DNA of 50,508 bases. It comes from Colimorpha_A sp045533115 (GTDB lineage Bacteria > Bacillota > Clostridia > Oscillospirales > CAG-272). The notes below the pieces were generated by a model. The model was not told where the DNA came from and did not search any database. It was given only the letters and a program-made list of their open reading frames with translations. The translations under genes and the position numbers were made by a program. The DNA lies in contig JAZSHF010000059.1 of the NCBI GenBank assembly GCA_045533115.1, forward strand, positions 1 to 50,508. Reading direction: 5' to 3'. Below, piece after piece: positions 1 through 6,886 of this stretch; positions within the stretch are counted from its first letter, which is position 1, and every line of letters begins with the position of its first letter.

Positions 1-85
1 GCAAACATCGCATCATTGCGAACAGGGTGAGCACATCATTATGAGCGAAGCGAATACATCATATCGACGCAGGCGATGCATCATT
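1..85. repeat. Degenerate ~23-bp tandem repeat (catcatt units)
   Basis: The heptamer catcatt or catcata recurs at 11, 34, 57 and 79, a spacing of 23, 23 and 22 bases. Between copies lie related short words rich in gcg, gaagcg and caggcg. The tract may continue to the left beyond the window. It is noncoding, lies beyond the terminator of the DivIVA-type gene, and resembles the short intergenic tandem repeats seen in many Clostridia. Spacing is too regular for chance but units are too short and diverged for a CRISPR. Confidence 0.6.
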
Positions 86-130
86 AAAAAGCCATCGGGT
101 AGCTTGCTCTCCGGCGGTTTCCTTTAACGA

Positions 131-185
131 AAAGAGACCTCGAAGAGGCGTGCCTTATGGCACGGCAGCTCTTTGAGGTCTCTTT
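131..185 (-). terminator. Long hairpin terminator of the DivIVA-type gene
   Basis: An inverted repeat with outer arms starting AAAGAGACCTC and an inner GTGCC/GGCAC stem closes on the loop TTAT. On the minus strand it is followed by TTTTCGTT. It lies about 17 bases after the stop of the leftward gene at 202-882. Confidence 0.75.
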
Positions 186-201
186 ATGATTTTGATAAAT
201 C

Positions 202-882
202 TTAGAAATTGAGCTTTTCTTTAGCGGCACTTTCTGCCTGCTCGAACTTTGTCTTAAGCTCTTCACTAAGGCGCTTGTATTCCTCTGCGCTCTCAATCGA
301 GAGGGCGGAGAGGTTCTTCATATATTCCTCGGTGAGCGCGGCAAGCTCTTTTTTCGTCGTTTCTGTCATAATACGAGCCGAAACCGCGGCGTCGAAGCGA
401 ATACCTTCGGCTGTCTTTTCCGCCTCTACAATCTTAAGACGGCTTTCCTCTTCCGCGTCGGAGACGATCTTTTGCGCGTCGAGATTTGCCTTGACGAGTA
501 TGCTTCCGAGCTTGCTTTCGGCGTCGGTTATCGAAAGCTCCGTTTTTGATTCTGAGCTTACGGGAGCGCTCTTTGCCGCCTCAAGATCGTTTTTAGTGTT
601 TTCAAGCTCGGCTTTTGCGTTGTCGAGCTCTGTTTCCGCCTCGTTAAGCTTTGCCTTCACGATCTCGAGCTCTGCCTTGACGGCGTCGAGCTCCGCTGTC
701 TTATCAGCGTTCACCTTGAGCTTTTCAATATCCTGCTCAAGCATTCTGACCGTGCTTATATAGCGGTTTTCAGCCGTCGTAAAGCGGATATTCATATCCT
801 CTATATAGCGGTTAACGTCGTTCTTATCATAGCCCTTTCGGGAATTTCTGAACATTACCATTTCTTTCGCGGAGCTTTTCAT
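202..882 (-). CDS. DivIVA-domain coiled-coil protein
   Basis: The 226-residue product begins with a short DivIVA-type head: the motif FRNSRKGYDKNDVNRYIEDM (about residues 11-30) matches the conserved F-R-GYD-x-x-V-x-x-Y/F-L/I signature. The rest is a long Glu/Lys/Ala-rich coiled coil (about residues 35-220) without membrane segments. DivIVA-family proteins sit at curved membrane at division sites and poles and recruit other proteins. This one could act in division, polar growth or chromosome tethering, and the sequence does not say which. The start at 882 is preceded by GGACGG, and a TTGACA-17-TATCAT promoter lies 38-66 bases upstream. It is transcribed alone. The family call is firm, the exact role unknown. 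Confidence 0.8.
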   Translation of the reverse strand: MKSSAKEMVMFRNSRKGYDKNDVNRYIEDMNIRFTTAENRYISTVRMLEQDIEKLKVNADKTAELDAVKAELEIVKAKLNEAETELDNAKAELENTKNDLEAAKSAPVSSESKTELSITDAESKLGSILVKANLDAQKIVSDAEEESRLKIVEAEKTAEGIRFDAAVSARIMTETTKKELAALTEEYMKNLSALSIESAEEYKRLSEELKTKFEQAESAAKEKLNF

Positions 883-919
883 ATTCTGACCGTCCGTTTA
901 CATTAAATTTCGTATTTTT

Positions 920-948
920 ATGATAACTTAATTTTTTGCCGTTGTCAA
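920..948 (-). promoter_or_regulatory. Sigma-A promoter of the DivIVA-type gene
   Basis: On the minus strand TTGACA (948-943) and TATCAT (925-920) are separated by exactly 17 bases. The predicted transcript would have a leader of about 30 bases. Confidence 0.7.
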
Positions 949-958
949 TAGCAACAGT

Positions 959-2449
959 TTACTGCTTGTGATACAGCTTTTTAGTCGTATATTTCGGCTC
1001 GCAGGTCATATTGACGCCGAGCTTTCTGAACGCGTCCTCGTCGGACTGCGGGAGAATTACCGTAGAATGTGCCTCACAGCCGCGCAGGGCAGAAAGATGC
1101 TTCATCGCCTCGGCGGAGTTTTCATCGAAGCTTGCACTTATCGCCAGGGCGATAAGCACCTCATCGGAATGCAGGCGCGGATTGTGGTTTCCGAGAACGC
1201 CCGTCTTAAGCTCCTGTATCGGCTTGATGACCGATTCGTTTATCACGTCGGTGCCCTTGTCGATGCCCGAGAGGGCTTTAAGAGCGTTGAGGAGAAGTGC
1301 GGCAGATGGGCCGAGGAGCGACGAGGTCTTTCCCGTGACGATCGTGCCGTCTGGGAGCATCAGAGCCGACGCAGGCTTGCCCGTTTCTTCTGCCTTTTGA
1401 TTTGCCGCAAGGACGACTGCGCGGTCATCGGTCGTAACTCCAGCCTGATTCATAACGAACTCCATCTTCGTTACCGCATCACTGTTTTGATTTCCGCTCT
1501 TGAGTCCGTCGCAAAGTATCTTATAATAACGGCGGACGATCTCGTCCTTGGATGCGTTTCTTACGATGTCCTCGTCGGAAATACAAAAGCCCGCCATATT
1601 TACGCCCATATCGGTCGGAGACTTATACGGGCATTTGCCGTATATTTTTTCGAATATCGCGCGCAGAACGGGGAAGTTCTCAACGTCGCGGTTGTAGTTT
1701 ACTGCTGCCTTGCCGTACGACTCAAGGTGGTACGGGTCGATCATATTGACGTCATTCAGGTCGGCTGTCGCCGCCTCATACGCAAGGTTTACGGGGTGCG
1801 AAAGCGGAAGATTCCATATCGGAAAGGTCTCGTACTTTGCATATCCCGCCTTGACACCGCGGAGGTTTTCGTGGTAAAGCTGAGAAAGGCAGGTCGCCAT
1901 CTTTCCGCTTCCCGGACCGGGCGCGGTCACGACGACGAGCGGACGCTCGGTCTCTATGTATTCATTCTTGCCAAGTCCATCGGGGCTTACAACGTGCTTT
2001 ACGTTAAGCGGGTAGCCCTCAATCGGATAGTGTAAATACACCTTCATTCCGAGTCCCTCAAGGCGTTCCTTGAAGAGGACGGCGCTTCTTTGACCGGTGT
2101 ATCTTCCTATTACGATACTGCCGACGTAAAGACCCGCGTCGCGGAATGCGTCGATAAGACGGAGAACGTCGGCGTCGTAGGAGATGCCGATGTCGGAGCG
2201 GATCTTCTGGTTTTCGATATCGGAGGCGCTGATAACGATAACCATTTCAACTCTGTCCGCCATGTTGAGAAGCATTTTGAGCTTGATGTCGGGTGCGAAT
2301 CCCGGCAGTACACGCGACGCATGATAGTCGTCGAAAAGCTTTCCGCCAAATTCGAGGTAGAGCTTTCCGCCGAAATCGTTTATTCTTTTTGCGATCATTT
2401 CCGACTGTTTTTTGATATACAGGTCGTTATTGAAGCCGAGTGTCTGCAT
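959..2449 (-). CDS. DUF1846 family protein (UPF0371)
   Basis: The 496-residue protein matches the DUF1846 family along its length: an N-terminal stretch with NDFGGKLYLEFGGKLFDDYH (residues 25-44), HASRVLPG (43-50) and SDIGISYDADVLRLIDAF (85-102). A glycine-rich phosphate-binding-like loop PGPGSGK lies at 177-183. Structures of this family show an N-terminal nucleoside-triphosphate-hydrolase-like fold, but no reaction is established. The start at 2449 has a good GGAGG ribosome site 6-8 bases upstream and its own TTGACT-17-TACAAT promoter. It is a single gene between the DivIVA-type gene and a small membrane protein gene. Family assignment is strong; function is unknown. Confidence 0.88.
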   Translation of the reverse strand: MQTLGFNNDLYIKKQSEMIAKRINDFGGKLYLEFGGKLFDDYHASRVLPGFAPDIKLKMLLNMADRVEMVIVISASDIENQKIRSDIGISYDADVLRLIDAFRDAGLYVGSIVIGRYTGQRSAVLFKERLEGLGMKVYLHYPIEGYPLNVKHVVSPDGLGKNEYIETERPLVVVTAPGPGSGKMATCLSQLYHENLRGVKAGYAKYETFPIWNLPLSHPVNLAYEAATADLNDVNMIDPYHLESYGKAAVNYNRDVENFPVLRAIFEKIYGKCPYKSPTDMGVNMAGFCISDEDIVRNASKDEIVRRYYKILCDGLKSGNQNSDAVTKMEFVMNQAGVTTDDRAVVLAANQKAEETGKPASALMLPDGTIVTGKTSSLLGPSAALLLNALKALSGIDKGTDVINESVIKPIQELKTGVLGNHNPRLHSDEVLIALAISASFDENSAEAMKHLSALRGCEAHSTVILPQSDEDAFRKLGVNMTCEPKYTTKKLYHKQ

Positions 2450-2478
2450 AAGCTGCCTCCAAAAAATAATACGAAATT

Positions 2479-2507
2479 ATTGTATCATACTTTGAGACGA
2501 TAGTCAA
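2479..2507 (-). promoter_or_regulatory. Sigma-A promoter of the DUF1846 gene
   Basis: TTGACT (2507-2502) and TACAAT (2484-2479) on the minus strand are 17 bases apart, about 30 bases before the start codon. Confidence 0.7.
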
Positions 2508-2517
2508 CGGGTTAGAA

Positions 2518-2548
2518 AAGAAAATTCCCGAGGCAAACGCCTCGGGAA
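2518..2548 (-). terminator. Intrinsic terminator of the small membrane protein gene
   Basis: A perfect 10-bp stem TTCCCGAGGC/GCCTCGGGAA with a GTTT loop (2525-2548) is followed on the minus strand by TTTTCTTTTC. It lies just after the stop at 2554. Confidence 0.85.
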
Positions 2549-2553
2549 GAAAA

Positions 2554-2955
2554 TCATTTGATAAATCTGAGCGTTCCGATATACGGCATATCGGTCGCGC
2601 GTCCTCTTGCGGCAAAGGAGCCCTGCAAAACAATCACCAACAGAGCGGCAAGCCCGAGCACGATAAGGAAAACGACCTTGATAATGCTGAAGACGATACC
2701 GATGAACGGGATCAAAGCGAGAAGCCCAAGCACCCATGAAACGATAAATCCAAGGAGAAGCATAGCTATCTCGAGGAACAGCATTATAAGCCCCTGATTT
2801 GCCCAGAATCTTCCGAATTTCGAGCCGGGAACCGAAACGAGGGGAAGAAAGAAGAGAATACCCGTGCAGGCGCAGACGCATTCTATCTTACAGCAACGGC
2901 GATCGTCGGGGTGAAAGCGTCTTGTATGCTCTTTTCCTTGAGCGTTAAAGCGCAT
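2554..2955 (-). CDS. Small membrane protein, DUF4870/Tic20-like
   Basis: The 133-residue product starts with a hydrophilic head containing the cysteine-rich stretch CCKIECVCAC, then FGRFWANQGLIMLFLEIAML, then two or three strongly hydrophobic helices and a short polar tail. The N-Q-G-L motif before a helix is typical of small DUF4870/Tic20-like bacterial membrane proteins, whose function is unknown. I chose the ATG at 2955 because AAAGGAGAAG stands 6 bases before it; an in-frame ATG 17 codons upstream has no such site. A consensus promoter (3009-3037) drives it away from infC. The clustered cysteines just before the first helix are unusual and might bind metal. Confidence 0.6.
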   Translation of the reverse strand: MRFNAQGKEHTRRFHPDDRRCCKIECVCACTGILFFLPLVSVPGSKFGRFWANQGLIMLFLEIAMLLLGFIVSWVLGLLALIPFIGIVFSIIKVVFLIVLGLAALLVIVLQGSFAARGRATDMPYIGTLRFIK

Positions 2956-3008
2956 TGTATCTTCTCCTTTCGTGAAAATGCGTCGAAAAACGACGTTTGC
3001 GGACATAT

Positions 3009-3037
3009 ATTATACCCCACAAAAGCGATTTTGTCAA
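3009..3037 (-). promoter_or_regulatory. Sigma-A promoter of the small membrane protein gene
   Basis: TTGACA (3037-3032) and TATAAT (3014-3009) on the minus strand are separated by 17 bases. Divergent from the infC promoter 50 bases away. Confidence 0.8.
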
Positions 3038-3085
3038 GAACAAATGTTTTGAAAAGAGAAAAATGAAAAAACTTTCGAAAAAGTG

Positions 3086-3114
3086 TTGACAAACGGAAAA
3101 GAGCGTGTTATAAT
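3086..3114 (+). promoter_or_regulatory. Perfect sigma-A promoter of infC-rpmI-rplT
   Basis: TTGACA (3086-3091) and TATAAT (3109-3114) are both exact consensus with a 17-base spacer. Predicted start of transcription is near 3121, giving a leader of about 160 bases before infC. Confidence 0.9.
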
Positions 3115-3120
3115 GAAGCG

Positions 3121-3250
3121 TCTAAAAAAGAAGCAGAGCACCGCTCTCACCGTCAAACAAAGTTTGCCGGTTGATATCCTATCTCTCCGCGAAAGCGGTA
3201 TTTGTTGCACGGGATCTGTTTCTTGACGCCCGCGCATTTTTTGTTTTTTG
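3121..3250 (+). promoter_or_regulatory. infC leader RNA with attenuator (L20-leader type)
   Basis: The leader contains hairpins AGAGC-ACC-GCTCT (3135-3147), ACCGtCAAAC/GTTTGcCGGT (3149-3171) and CCGC-GAAA-GCGG (3187-3198). An imperfect terminator stem follows, TGCaCGGG (3206-3213) with CCCGcGCA (3229-3236), and then TTTTTTGTTTTTT. In Firmicutes the infC-rpmI-rplT operon is autoregulated by ribosomal protein L20 through a transcription attenuator in this position. I recognise the layout rather than a verified Rfam match. Confidence 0.7.
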
Positions 3251-3281
3251 CGGGAAACGTAATTTTCGGAGGTGTTCTACC

Positions 3282-3869
3282 ATAGCAGCGAAAGGCAATT
3301 CAAAGGATATGACAATAAACGAGGCGATCTTCTCTCTCCCAGGCTTCAGCCGTCAAAAGCAGGTCCGTGTGATCGGTGAAGGCGGCGAGCAGATAGGCGT
3401 TATCAGTGCGGTCTCCGCGCTTGAAAACGCGTATGACAAGGGTTACGATCTTGTTCTCATCGCTCCTCAGAGCGAGCCGCCCGTGTGCAGAATTATGGAC
3501 TACGGTAAGTTCCGCTTTGAGCGCGACAAGAAGGAGAAGGAAGCAAGGAAGAAGCAGCAAATTGCCGAGATTAAGGAGATCCAGCTTTCCTGCCATATCG
3601 ACGTAAACGACTTCAACACGAAGGTGAAGGCCGCGCTCCGCTTCCTTTCAAACGGCGACAAGGTAAGAGTTATGGTAAGGTTCAGAGGCCGTCAGCTCAG
3701 TCATACCGAGCTTGGAATCGAGCTTCTCAAGAAGTTTGAGGAGGCGTGCGCCGAAAAGGGCAGTGTAGATAAGCAGCCCGCAATGGAGGGCAGATCTATG
3801 ATCATGTTCATCTCTCCCATCAAGCCCGGCAAGGTTAAGCCGAAGGCAGAGGAAAAACCTACCGAATAA
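3282..3869 (+). CDS. infC: Translation initiation factor IF-3, apparent AUA start
   Basis: IF-3 binds the 30S subunit, checks start-codon pairing and blocks premature 50S joining. The 195-residue product has the usual N-terminal domain (DMTINEAI, then VRVIGEGGEQIGVIS), a Lys-rich linker helix after MDYGKFRFE, and the C-terminal domain ending SMIMFISPIKPGKVKPKAE. No ATG, GTG or TTG fits: GGAGG at 3268-3272 stands nine bases before ATA at 3282, and the next residues AAKGNSKDMTINE are a normal N-terminus. Upstream in-frame ATG codons fall inside the attenuator leader. The next in-frame ATG (3309) has no ribosome site. Rare start codons (AUU in E. coli) allow IF-3 to repress its own synthesis. 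First gene of infC-rpmI-rplT. Confidence 0.9.
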   Translation: MAAKGNSKDMTINEAIFSLPGFSRQKQVRVIGEGGEQIGVISAVSALENAYDKGYDLVLIAPQSEPPVCRIMDYGKFRFERDKKEKEARKKQQIAEIKEIQLSCHIDVNDFNTKVKAALRFLSNGDKVRVMVRFRGRQLSHTELGIELLKKFEEACAEKGSVDKQPAMEGRSMIMFISPIKPGKVKPKAEEKPTE

Positions 3870-3872
3870 AAA

Positions 3873-3930
3873 GCCGCGTATGCGGCAATCGGGTCGGCTT
3901 CGACGGTGACCGAAGTCAGTTGACGCCCGA
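3873..3930 (+). promoter_or_regulatory. Structured spacer RNA between infC and rpmI
   Basis: Perfect hairpin GCCGC-GTAT-GCGGC (3873-3886) is followed by a nested structure: TCGGG (3889-3893) with CCCGA (3926-3930) enclosing GGCTTCG (3896-3902) with CGAAGTC (3911-3917). No U-run follows, so it is not a terminator. It could be an mRNA operator or stability element; that is inference. Confidence 0.4.
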
Positions 3931-3965
3931 AAAAATACAAAAGTCATCGGGAAATGGAAAACAAA

Positions 3966-4157
3966 ATGGCTAAGATCAAGACACATAAGGCATCATCCAA
4001 GAGATTTTCTCTCACCAAGAGCGGTAAGGTTAAGTTCAACCACATCAACCGCCGTCATCAGACCAACCTTAAGACAACCAAGCGCAAGAGACACCTCCGT
4101 AAGGCAGGATACCTCAGCGAATCCATGGCTCCGAACGTAAGAGCAATGATCGGTTGA
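3966..4157 (+). CDS. rpmI: 50S ribosomal protein L35
   Basis: The 63-residue basic protein starts MAKIKTHKASSKRF and continues with FNHINRRHQTNLKTTKRKRHLRK split over positions 23-46, the standard L35 sequence. L35 is a small component of the large ribosomal subunit. I chose the second in-frame ATG (3966) because the family begins at MAKIKTHK; an ATG four codons earlier (3954) has no better ribosome site. No strong Shine-Dalgarno precedes either, which fits translational control by the structured spacer upstream. It lies between infC and rplT, the conserved order. Confidence 0.92.
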   Translation: MAKIKTHKASSKRFSLTKSGKVKFNHINRRHQTNLKTTKRKRHLRKAGYLSESMAPNVRAMIG

Positions 4158-4188
4158 TCGACTACCAAAAAACAGGAGGAATTAAGAA

Positions 4189-4542
4189 ATGGCAAGAGTA
4201 AAGGGTGCGGTTACTACCCGCGCAAGAAGAAATAAAGTTCTCAAGCTCGCAAAGGGTTACTGGGGTTCTAAGTCCAAGCACTTCAAGATGGCTAAGCAGG
4301 CCGTAATGAAGAGCGGCAACTATGCATTCGCAGGAAGAAAGATGAAGAAGAGAGACTTCCGTTCTCTCTGGATCACCCGTATCTCCGCTCAGGCGAAGGT
4401 AAACGGAATGAACTATTCTCAGTTTATGCACGGTCTCAAGCTCGCAGGCATCAACCTCAACAGAAAGATGCTCGCAGAGCTCGCAGTTTCCAATAAGGAA
4501 GCATTCGCGGCGCTTGTTGAGAAGGCAAAGGCAGCAAAGTAA
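4189..4542 (+). CDS. rplT: 50S ribosomal protein L20
   Basis: The 117-residue product is a typical L20: MARVKGAVTTRARRNKVLKL at the N-terminus, AKGYWGSKSKHFKMAKQAVM, and the globular C-terminal part with FRSLWITRISAQAKVNGMNY. L20 nucleates assembly of the large subunit on 23S rRNA and, in Firmicutes and Proteobacteria, represses its own operon by binding the mRNA. AGGAGGAATTAAGAA gives an excellent ribosome site. Last gene of the operon, ending at a strong terminator. Confidence 0.97.
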   Translation: MARVKGAVTTRARRNKVLKLAKGYWGSKSKHFKMAKQAVMKSGNYAFAGRKMKKRDFRSLWITRISAQAKVNGMNYSQFMHGLKLAGINLNRKMLAELAVSNKEAFAALVEKAKAAK

Positions 4543-4553
4543 TAATCAGAGCT

Positions 4554-4580
4554 AAAAAACCCGGCTTCGCCCGGGTTTTT
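4554..4580 (+). terminator. Terminator of the infC-rpmI-rplT operon
   Basis: Stem AAAACCCGG (4556-4564) with CCGGGTTTT (4571-4579) around a CTTCGC loop, ending in a T-run. Confidence 0.9.
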
Positions 4581-4604
4581 GCTGTATTTGAGCGTGATAT
4601 CAGC

Positions 4605-4740
4605 GTAGGGCGGGGGCTTGCTCCCGCCGTTGTAAAAACAAATTTACATCGCTTTTGTGCGGACAGTCGGGGACGCCTGTCCCTACAATGACGTGGTGAA
4701 ACATTCGAATGTCATTGTAGGGGCGACCATTGGTCGCCCG
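4605..4740 (+). repeat. Dispersed palindrome cluster: units A, B and C
   Basis: The 4581-4804 spacer holds three palindromic units. A (4605-4630) reads gtagggcgggggcttgctcc and onward; B (4660-4688) has arms GGACAG/CTGTCC; C (4714-4740) is GGGCGACCATTGGTCGCCC. Each carries a tgtaggg or ccctaca tag. The tags of B and C form a larger inverted repeat: CCCTACAATGA (4681-4691) with TCATTGTAGGG (4712-4722), around acattcgaatgt. The same units recur at 12.2-12.4 kb and 31.17 kb, so this is a family of intergenic elements and not a gene. Confidence 0.8.
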
Positions 4741-4804
4741 TATGAAAGCAAAGTAATATCAGCATTATATATGCGGCTGTAGTGTCAATGATAAGGAGAA
4801 AAAT

Positions 4805-5596
4805 ATGCTTATAACAAGCAGAAGCAACCCTCTTATAATCGAAACGGCTTCTCTGAAAGAAAAAAAGTACCGCGCAAAAAGCTCGCTTTTTATTTTTGAG
4901 GGTGTAAAGCTTTTTGACGAGGCGATCAAAAAGGGTGTTGAGATCGTCCGTGTTTTCGCGACTGAAAGAATGACGGAATATTGCATAAACAGTGCTTTTA
5001 AGGGCGAAATTGTCACAGTTTCCGACTCTGTTTACGAGAAGCTGTCGAACGAAAAATCCCCCGAGGGAATAATTTGTGTCGCGAAATATATTGACAAATC
5101 CCACAATATGAATAAAATATATAATAATGAAGAGTTTGCAGAGAGCGAAAAGAGGGTGCTTATCCTTTCGTCGCTTCGCGATCCCGGTAACCTTGGAACT
5201 ATCATTCGCTCGGCATCGGCGTTCGGCGTTGACGAGATAATATTAAGCTCCGACTGTGCGGATATCTACAATCCGAAGACGGTTCGCGCCGCTATGGGAA
5301 CTCTTTTTTCGCAGAGTATATCCTATGTTCAGGATCTGTCCGAAACCGTAAAAGAGATGAACGAGGGCGGATATACGACGCTTGCGGCTGTGCTTGACGA
5401 CAAGGCGCGTCCCTTAAACGAGCTTACAATCGGCAAAAAGACTGCGTTTATAGTCGGAAACGAAGGCCACGGGATCGCCCCAGACGTAATAGAAAGCGCA
5501 TCGGGAACGGTCTATATACCGATGGCAGAGGGCGTTGAATCGCTTAACGCCGCTATTGCCGCATCGGTATTTATGTGGCAGGCATATAAAGGATAA
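4805..5596 (+). CDS. TrmH/SpoU-family RNA 2'-O-methyltransferase
   Basis: The 263-residue product has an N-terminal RNA substrate-binding domain (residues 1-95, starting with ITSRSNPLI). It is followed by the SPOUT knotted catalytic domain with its three motifs: SLRDPGNLGTIIRSASAFGV, TAFIVGNEGHGI and VYIPMAEGVESLNAAIAASV. Such enzymes use S-adenosylmethionine to methylate a ribose 2'-OH in rRNA (RlmB/TsnR-like); the exact nucleotide cannot be read here. AAGGAG precedes the start. In Firmicutes a spoU-type gene often follows rplT, as here. The stop is five bases before the start of dprA, suggesting co-transcription. Confidence 0.88.
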   Translation: MLITSRSNPLIIETASLKEKKYRAKSSLFIFEGVKLFDEAIKKGVEIVRVFATERMTEYCINSAFKGEIVTVSDSVYEKLSNEKSPEGIICVAKYIDKSHNMNKIYNNEEFAESEKRVLILSSLRDPGNLGTIIRSASAFGVDEIILSSDCADIYNPKTVRAAMGTLFSQSISYVQDLSETVKEMNEGGYTTLAAVLDDKARPLNELTIGKKTAFIVGNEGHGIAPDVIESASGTVYIPMAEGVESLNAAIAASVFMWQAYKG

Positions 5597-5601
5597 CTGA
5601 A

Positions 5602-6864
5602 ATGATACTGAACGAAAATGCAATTTTATATTGGCTGTGGCTTCAGAACGTGTGCGGAGAGGGTTCGGTTCTTCCCGAGATTCTTATATCTCATTTCGGC
5701 TCTATCGACGAGGTGTATAAGGCGGAGGAAAGCGATTACGAAAAGGTCGTGGGCATAACGGCGCGCTCCGTTAATAAGCTTGCCGACAAGTCGCTTGACA
5801 AGGCGAGAGAAATTCTTGCATACTGTAAAAATGAGGGCGTAGGTATTCTGACTCCCGATATGACGCTTTATCCGAAGCGCCTGAGCAGGATTCCTTGTAA
5901 GCCCGCAGTGCTTTACTACCGCGGAACGATGGTCGATCTTGACCGTGAGGTGTGTATAGCCGAGGTCGGAACGAGAAATATGACCGAATACGGCTCGCGT
6001 GTTGCCTATACAATGGCTTACGACATGGCGCGCGGCGGTGCGGTCGTCGTCAGCGGCATGGCAAAGGGTGTCGACGGAATGGCACACAGAGGTGCTCTTG
6101 ACGCGGGCGGTTATACCGTTGCGGTTCTTGGATGCGGAATTGACCGCGCTTATCCGAGCGAGCACGTCGGACTTATGAACGAGATAATAAAATGCGGCGT
6201 TGTAATGACGGAATTCCGTCCCTTTACCCCGCCGATGGGCAGAAATTTTCCGATGAGAAACCGTATTGTCAGCGGTCTTTCTCTCGGCACGCTCGTAATC
6301 GAGGCACCGAAAAAGAGCGGTGCGCTGATAACGGCCGAAACCGCACTAAAGCAGGGCAGAGACGTTTTTGCTCTACCGGGCAAGGTCGGTGAGATCACGT
6401 CAGAGGGAAGCAACACCCTTATAAGAAACGGCGCGAAGATGGTAACGGGTGCGACAGATATTCTCGTTGAATATCAGAGCCTCTATCCGACAAAGATAGA
6501 CCTGAATAGGATAACTGCGATCAAATCGCGCAATTTCGCTCCCGCAACGTTCGTTGCGGCTGAAGCTTCCAATTATTCCGAAAAACGCAAGGAAAGCGCC
6601 GAAAAGCGCGTTTCCGTGTCGGAAAAGGAAATTGCGAAGCCCGCTAAAGAAGTTAAGAAAGAAAAGGCGTATGAGCTTCCGACAGACGTCGAGGGCAAGC
6701 AGCTTGAGATTTTGACGCTTCTTATGAACGAGGGCGAAATGACGTCCGATATGATCGCTTCAAAGACGGGAAGCGCGATAACGGACGTGCTTGTCGAGCT
6801 TACGATGCTCGAAATAATGGGACATATAACCGCCAACCCCGGCGGAACCTATAAATTATCATAA
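5602..6864 (+). CDS. dprA: DNA-processing protein DprA (Smf)
   Basis: DprA binds incoming single-stranded DNA and loads RecA during natural transformation; it is also widely present in species not known to be transformable. The 420-residue product has a helix-hairpin-helix-like head (1-80) and a Rossmann-fold core with VSGMAKGVDGMAHRGALDAG, VAVLGCGIDRAYPSEH and GLSLGTLVIEAPKKSGALIT. A charged linker (about 310-355) and a C-terminal winged-helix domain (about 360-420, MNEGEMTSDMIASKTG) follow. It starts five bases after the methyltransferase with AAAGGA upstream, and is followed by topA as in most Firmicutes. Confidence 0.95.
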   Translation: MILNENAILYWLWLQNVCGEGSVLPEILISHFGSIDEVYKAEESDYEKVVGITARSVNKLADKSLDKAREILAYCKNEGVGILTPDMTLYPKRLSRIPCKPAVLYYRGTMVDLDREVCIAEVGTRNMTEYGSRVAYTMAYDMARGGAVVVSGMAKGVDGMAHRGALDAGGYTVAVLGCGIDRAYPSEHVGLMNEIIKCGVVMTEFRPFTPPMGRNFPMRNRIVSGLSLGTLVIEAPKKSGALITAETALKQGRDVFALPGKVGEITSEGSNTLIRNGAKMVTGATDILVEYQSLYPTKIDLNRITAIKSRNFAPATFVAAEASNYSEKRKESAEKRVSVSEKEIAKPAKEVKKEKAYELPTDVEGKQLEILTLLMNEGEMTSDMIASKTGSAITDVLVELTMLEIMGHITANPGGTYKLS

Positions 6865-6886
6865 AATCCCCTTTAGGAGAAAGTAA

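Noticed and set aside
1..85. CRISPR array
   Set aside because: Repeated word is only seven bases, units of 23 bases have no distinct spacers, and no cas genes are present.
968..2035. Long plus-strand open frame opposite the DUF1846 gene
   Set aside because: It is the complement of a firmly recognised gene, shows no family motif and has no promoter or ribosome site.
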